Origin: JAAUUE01 sp943370025
GTDB taxonomy: Bacteria > Cyanobacteriota > Cyanobacteriia > Cyanobacteriales > JAAUUE01
DNA: 64,000 nucleotides
Direction: 5' to 3'
Assembly: GCA_943370025.1 (NCBI GenBank)
Contig: CALRPI020000005.1
Location: forward strand, 46,797 to 110,796
Position 1 is the stretch's first letter. Every line of letters begins with the position of its first letter. This document shows, in pieces, positions 61,736 to 64,000 of the stretch. Position numbers and translations under genes: made by a program. The notes beneath the pieces are model-generated. The model ran no database searches, was not told the origin of the DNA, and worked only from the letters and a program-made list of their open reading frames with translations.

Positions 61736-63907
61736 CTACTTGATAAACAACATTTCTTGGTAGGTGGGCAGAGGCCAGAAGCTATCCGCTACTTCCCCTT
61801 CTAGAGCATCAGCATAGGTACGCACTTCATCCATCAAAGGACGGAGAGTTTTCGAGCAATATTGCATATGCTCTTCAGTGGAACCAAAGTCATGGCTAGC
61901 GATCGCCTCTTCTAGCTTAGTAGTTGTGGCAATCATAGAATTAACCAGACTAGCAATTTTCTGAGAGCCAGATTTTTCTAAATCAATACCCAAGCTACCC
62001 AGACTAGTGATAGTAGAAGATAACTTCGATAGGTACTCAACGGCAGCAGGGTAAATGATGGTTTTTGCCATGCTAATTACCAGTTTTGCTTCTACTTCGA
62101 TCGAGAGAATATACTGCTCTGCATAAACTTCAAAGCGGCTTTCTAGTTCCACCGGAGTGAGAACTCCAGTTTTCTTAAAGAGGTCTTCGATATAGTCTTC
62201 CTTGAGTACCGGTAGAGCATCGGCGGTAGTCCGCAGATTGGCTAAACCCCGCTCCGCTGCCAGTTTGTGCCATTCTTCAGAATAACCATTGCCCCCAAAT
62301 ACCACCGCCCCGTGCTGTTCCATAACTTCCTTCAGCACCGTGATAATTGCAGTATTTAGTTCCAGTCCCTTAGCCAACTCGCCTTCTAGACGATTACCGA
62401 TCCACTCTAGGGAATCTGCCAGCATGGTATTCAAGACAATCAAAGGACCAGATACCGATTGGTTTGATCCCACTGCCCGGAATTCAAACCGGTTGCCAGT
62501 GAAGGCAAAGGGAGATGTCCGGTTGCGATCGCCCGCATCTTTGGTTAGTTGTGGCAACACATCTACACCCAGATCCATCACACCTTTTTGCTTAGATTCT
62601 TTGACGGTGCCAGTTTTAATCTCCTCAAAAACTTCTTCTAATTGGGAGCCGAGATAGACAGACATGATCGCCGGAGGTGCTTCGTTTGCCCCTAGACGGT
62701 GGTCATTACTGGCAGTGGCGATCGCCGCCCGCATCAAAGGACCATACTTATGCACACCACGAATTACCGCCCCACAGAAAACGAGGAACTGGGCATTATC
62801 GTGGGGATTATCGCCGGGGTCTAGGAGGTTTCCTTGGGTAGAGTTGCCCACAGACCAGTTGACGTGCTTCCCAGATCCATTAATCCCCGCAAAAGGTTTT
62901 TCGTGGAGGAGACAGTTGAAACCGTGTTTTTTGGCAGTGAATTTCAACACCGTCATAATCATCTGTTGATGGTCACTAGCAACGTTCGCATTTTCAAAGA
63001 AAGGCGCAATTTCAAATTGACCGGGAGCCACTTCGTTGTGTCTAGTTTTAGCAGGAATCCCTAGTTTGTATAGGGTTTCTTCCACGTCTTGCATAAAGAC
63101 TTGCACCCGTTCAGGAATTGCCCCAAAGTAATGGTCATCAAACTGTTGACCCTTAGCTGGAGCTTTGCCAAACAATGTCCGTCCGGCGAGTAAGAGATCA
63201 GGGCGTTGGCTAGCAAAGTTAGCATCAATCAAGAAATATTCTTGCTCGGCACCGCAGCTAGAATTTACATGGGCAATATTAGTGTGTCCTAAGAGCTTTA
63301 AGACCTTACTGGCAGCTTTGTCCATAGCGGCGATCGATCGTAGCAGGGGAACTTTCTTATCTAAGGCTTCGCCAGTCCAAGAGACAAATACGGTAGGAAT
63401 ACAAAGGGTTGCTCCATTGTCAGTTTCCATAATATAGGCAGGGCTGGTGACATCCCAAGCAGTATAGCCCCGTGCCTCAAAGGTATCTCGAATGCCGCCA
63501 TTAGGGAAAGATGAACCATCTGGCTCCCCTTGGACTAGGACTTTGCCAGAAAATTCAGAAATAACGGTGCCGTCTCCCTGAACCGAGATAAAGCCATCAT
63601 GCTTCTCGGCGGAGAGGTTAGTCATCGGATAGAAAACGTGGGCGTAGTAGAGAGCACCCTTGGACAATGCCCAATCTCTCATGGAGGTGGCAACAGCATC
63701 GGCGATCGAAGGATCTAGTTTTTCCCCGGTGACGATCGTATTCTTAATCGATTTAAAAATAGATTTGGGTAGACTCGCCTGCATTTTACTCAGGTTAAAA
63801 ACATTTTCTGCCCACATATCTTCTAGGCGGCGTGGGGCTTTGGGCGGCATCAGTGTGCGGTTAGTAATCTGATGGACTGCTTGGATACGGGCTTCATTTC
63901 CACTCAT
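61736..63907 (-). CDS. glnN: Glutamine synthetase type III
   Basis: The 723-residue length and motifs are GSIII: PRRLEDMWAENVFNLSKMQA, SCGAEQEYFLID, TRHNEVAPGQFEIAPFFENA, GINGSGKHVNWSVGN and GAVVFGGNGYSEEWHKLAAE. It joins ammonium and glutamate. In cyanobacteria glnN is typically induced by NtcA under nitrogen starvation. Only 93 bases upstream are in the window, and I see no clear GTA-N8-TAC there. AGGAAA precedes the ATG. Confidence 0.96.
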   Translation of the reverse strand: MSGNEARIQAVHQITNRTLMPPKAPRRLEDMWAENVFNLSKMQASLPKSIFKSIKNTIVTGEKLDPSIADAVATSMRDWALSKGALYYAHVFYPMTNLSAEKHDGFISVQGDGTVISEFSGKVLVQGEPDGSSFPNGGIRDTFEARGYTAWDVTSPAYIMETDNGATLCIPTVFVSWTGEALDKKVPLLRSIAAMDKAASKVLKLLGHTNIAHVNSSCGAEQEYFLIDANFASQRPDLLLAGRTLFGKAPAKGQQFDDHYFGAIPERVQVFMQDVEETLYKLGIPAKTRHNEVAPGQFEIAPFFENANVASDHQQMIMTVLKFTAKKHGFNCLLHEKPFAGINGSGKHVNWSVGNSTQGNLLDPGDNPHDNAQFLVFCGAVIRGVHKYGPLMRAAIATASNDHRLGANEAPPAIMSVYLGSQLEEVFEEIKTGTVKESKQKGVMDLGVDVLPQLTKDAGDRNRTSPFAFTGNRFEFRAVGSNQSVSGPLIVLNTMLADSLEWIGNRLEGELAKGLELNTAIITVLKEVMEQHGAVVFGGNGYSEEWHKLAAERGLANLRTTADALPVLKEDYIEDLFKKTGVLTPVELESRFEVYAEQYILSIEVEAKLVISMAKTIIYPAAVEYLSKLSSTITSLGSLGIDLEKSGSQKIASLVNSMIATTTKLEEAIASHDFGSTEEHMQYCSKTLRPLMDEVRTYADALEGEVADSFWPLPTYQEMLFIK

Positions 63908-63973
63908 GGATGTTTCCTAGTTTTGATTTTTAATGTATGGTCACCGCTAAGGGGGTTCGGATAATTATGGTAG

Positions 63974-64000
63974 CGGAACCTCTGCGAAGCAGAGGTTCCG
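63974..64000. repeat. Hairpin at window edge upstream of glnN
   Basis: CGGAACCTCTGC-GAA-GCAGAGGTTCCG is a perfect 12-bp stem that ends exactly at the window edge; longer arms may continue outside. Confidence 0.6.

Overview
The window is cyanobacterial. It carries chlM (Mg-protoporphyrin methyltransferase), ycf66, a SmtA-type metallothionein with its SmtB repressor, glnN (type III glutamine synthetase) and a WcaF/HpsU-type acetyltransferase. The HIP1-type octamer GCGATCGC and its GGCGATCGCC context occur throughout. I recognise no rRNA, tRNA or CRISPR array. The species cannot be named from this sequence alone.

Layout. 1-6.9 kb: the 3'-truncated end of a hybrid kinase, clpB, an overlapping ParA-like/HEPN gene pair, and toxin-antitoxin relics, including a HicB-like pseudogene. 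7.0-14.6 kb: housekeeping genes (ycf66, a Uma2 nuclease, pgsA, and rimP-nusA-ylxR-infB with a structured leader). 14.7-15.7 kb: smtA-smtB in tandem; an 81-bp MITE-like element with an exact 8-bp target duplication lies between a SmtB-type operator and smtA. 16.2-22.5 kb: an AAA ATPase overlapping a 1645-residue TPR/STAND/transmembrane/14-WD40 protein. 22.7-26.7 kb: a TetR regulator divergent, through two tandem operators, from a detoxification-type operon (GST, PNPOx-like, a frameshifted double cupin, a cupin, a membrane protein, a DUF1348-like protein). 26.9-36.9 kb: six two-component genes on one strand, ending in a GGDEF protein. 37.5-50.6 kb: glmS, an HD-like protein, a sugar nucleotidyltransferase, murA with a probable ATT start, a hydrolase, an inactive rhodanese, a beta-barrel protein, chlM, two duplicated membrane proteins, wcaF-like, exbD and DUF1499. 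50.9-55 kb: an IS110 element with a plausible bridge RNA, then a second AAA ATPase locus with a coiled-coil partner and a TPR relic. 55.2-64 kb: leuA, a LabA-like NYN protein, a sulfurtransferase, a methyltransferase, a ring-opening amidohydrolase and glnN.

The most striking non-gene content is a dense set of short palindromic elements in intergenic space. Several families can be aligned by eye. One is 81 bp with 21-bp inverted ends and 8-bp target duplications. One is about 95-98 bp. One is TA-ended, with five copies in 20 kb. One is 184-239 bp with GTGTACACACAA ends. Within the TA-ended family the flanking arms are shared but the hairpin tip comes in two unrelated versions. The same tip sequences recur elsewhere, so the elements look modular. 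Many copies start within a few bases of a stop codon and may serve as terminators.

The best candidates for a little-described system are the ParA-HEPN pair (5 kb) and the two related AAA-ATPase loci (16 kb and 54 kb).
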